Positions 63,286 to 64,000 of a stretch of DNA of 64,000 nucleotides are shown here, piece after piece. Origin of the DNA: Nemopilema nomurai (Eukaryota; Cnidaria; Scyphozoa; Rhizostomeae; Rhizostomatidae); contig ML133421.1 of the NCBI GenBank assembly GCA_003864495.1, positions 62,001-126,000 on the forward strand. The letters run 5' to 3'. A program made the translations under genes and the position numbers. How positions within the stretch are numbered: position 1 is the first letter of the stretch; every line of letters starts with the position of its first letter. Under the pieces are notes generated by a model. The model was not told the origin of the DNA. It did no database searches and worked only from the letters and a program-made list of their open reading frames with translations.

Positions 63286-63422
63286 AATTATGTAGAAAAG
63301 AAGCCCTTACCAAAGGAAGCTCCCGTGCTGGTTGAGAGAGTAGCCTCGGGTGAAGTTTACCTCGGGTTGACTGGTGATGTTTGGTGGCACATGTTTCAAA
63401 CAACGAGACACGGATTACTGGC
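63286..63422 (+). other. Candidate exon of an unidentified gene
   Basis: A 137-nt segment lies between a pyrimidine-rich acceptor (ending CATTAAG) and a perfect GTAAGT donor at 63423. It encodes a peptide with good coding character (VASGEVYLGLTGDVWWHMF). I do not recognise the family. An alternative acceptor at 63250-63251 would extend it by 34 bases. It may belong to a + strand gene continuing past the window. Confidence 0.4.
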
Positions 63423-64000
63423 GTAAGTTGAAAAAACACGAGAAAATCCCCAGGCATTTGAAATAAAAACAGGCTCGGAAAGGATCATGCTTCTTACAAA
63501 AAAACTAAAGAAATACGAGGACACTTAGCAGTTTAGTCTTTTCCGCTCGTTATTAAGCGTTTCTGTCAGATATATTTATAACAGAGCTATAAGTGGTTGG
63601 AGTTATCCCTTTTTATGAGGGATAGCAGACCATTAACAACACTTTGCAAGGAAATAGATAGGCTCGAGACAGTCCCATAAAACTGGATGAGATGTTCTTT
63701 AAGGCGCGGAAGCTCAGCTAAAACATGATTATCAGCAAATGCTGGAAGCGGCCAGGAAATGACGGTCGCCAAACTCCGCCTTTCAGTACCACATAAATCA
63801 AGTATTAAAAACATTGATACCAAATTCCGTATCCAGTGACAGGTTCACTTGTAGGTTGAGAACAATAATGACCAATGACCAAAGAAATGACACAATTGGT
63901 CATTTCTTTTCCAAACAGTGTTAAGACTCTAATCAATTTCAGAAATCGATTTAAATAACTTTTCAACAAGGATATTTCATAATGAATGCTTTCGAATGTG

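Overview
The window is a piece of an intron-rich animal nuclear genome. It is AT-rich, has GT-AG introns of roughly 0.1-2.4 kb, and carries metazoan single-copy chromatin and ubiquitin-pathway genes, small non-autonomous DNA transposons and minisatellites. Protein divergence and intron density suggest an early-branching animal, most probably an anthozoan cnidarian. That placement is inference; no species-diagnostic marker was seen. Nothing looks bacterial, and I found no clear case of a wholly new biological system.

Layout. (1) 1545-4941 (+): 3' part of a KCNN/SK-type potassium channel gene (pore, S6, calmodulin-binding region, coiled-coil tail), with its 5' exons missing. (2) 4942-15337: about 10 kb of gene-poor AT-rich DNA with a foldback element, a 70-bp minisatellite and copy A of a DNA transposon with terminal inverted repeats (TIRs). 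(3) 15338-18778 (+): a complete 8-exon DCUN1D4/5-type gene (cullin neddylation). (4) 19921-20394 (-): a THAP-domain zinc-finger ORF, with TIR copy B (5-bp target duplication) just upstream. (5) 22249-32468 (-): a complete 22-exon ISWI gene (SMARCA5/SNF2H type), assembled to 1030 codons with every junction in phase. (6) 33731-56382 (+): a complete 37-exon PDS5 cohesin-regulator gene, assembled to 1352 codons, including a 17-nt microexon. A tRNA-Glu(CTC) gene lies inside one of its introns. (7) 60259-61486 (-): the last two exons of a single-pass membrane protein with a CUB-like ectodomain. (8) 61487-64000: tandem duplications, decayed coding remnants and one unassigned candidate exon.

How the genes relate. 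ISWI and PDS5 lie head to head across about 1.26 kb, and the two families are functionally linked through cohesin and chromatin. DCUN1D, ISWI and PDS5 together resemble a conserved animal linkage block: in human, DCUN1D4, SMARCA5 and PDS5A are all on chromosome 4. Exon boundaries were derived by eye from splice consensus, reading-frame phase and remembered family sequences; no database search was run.
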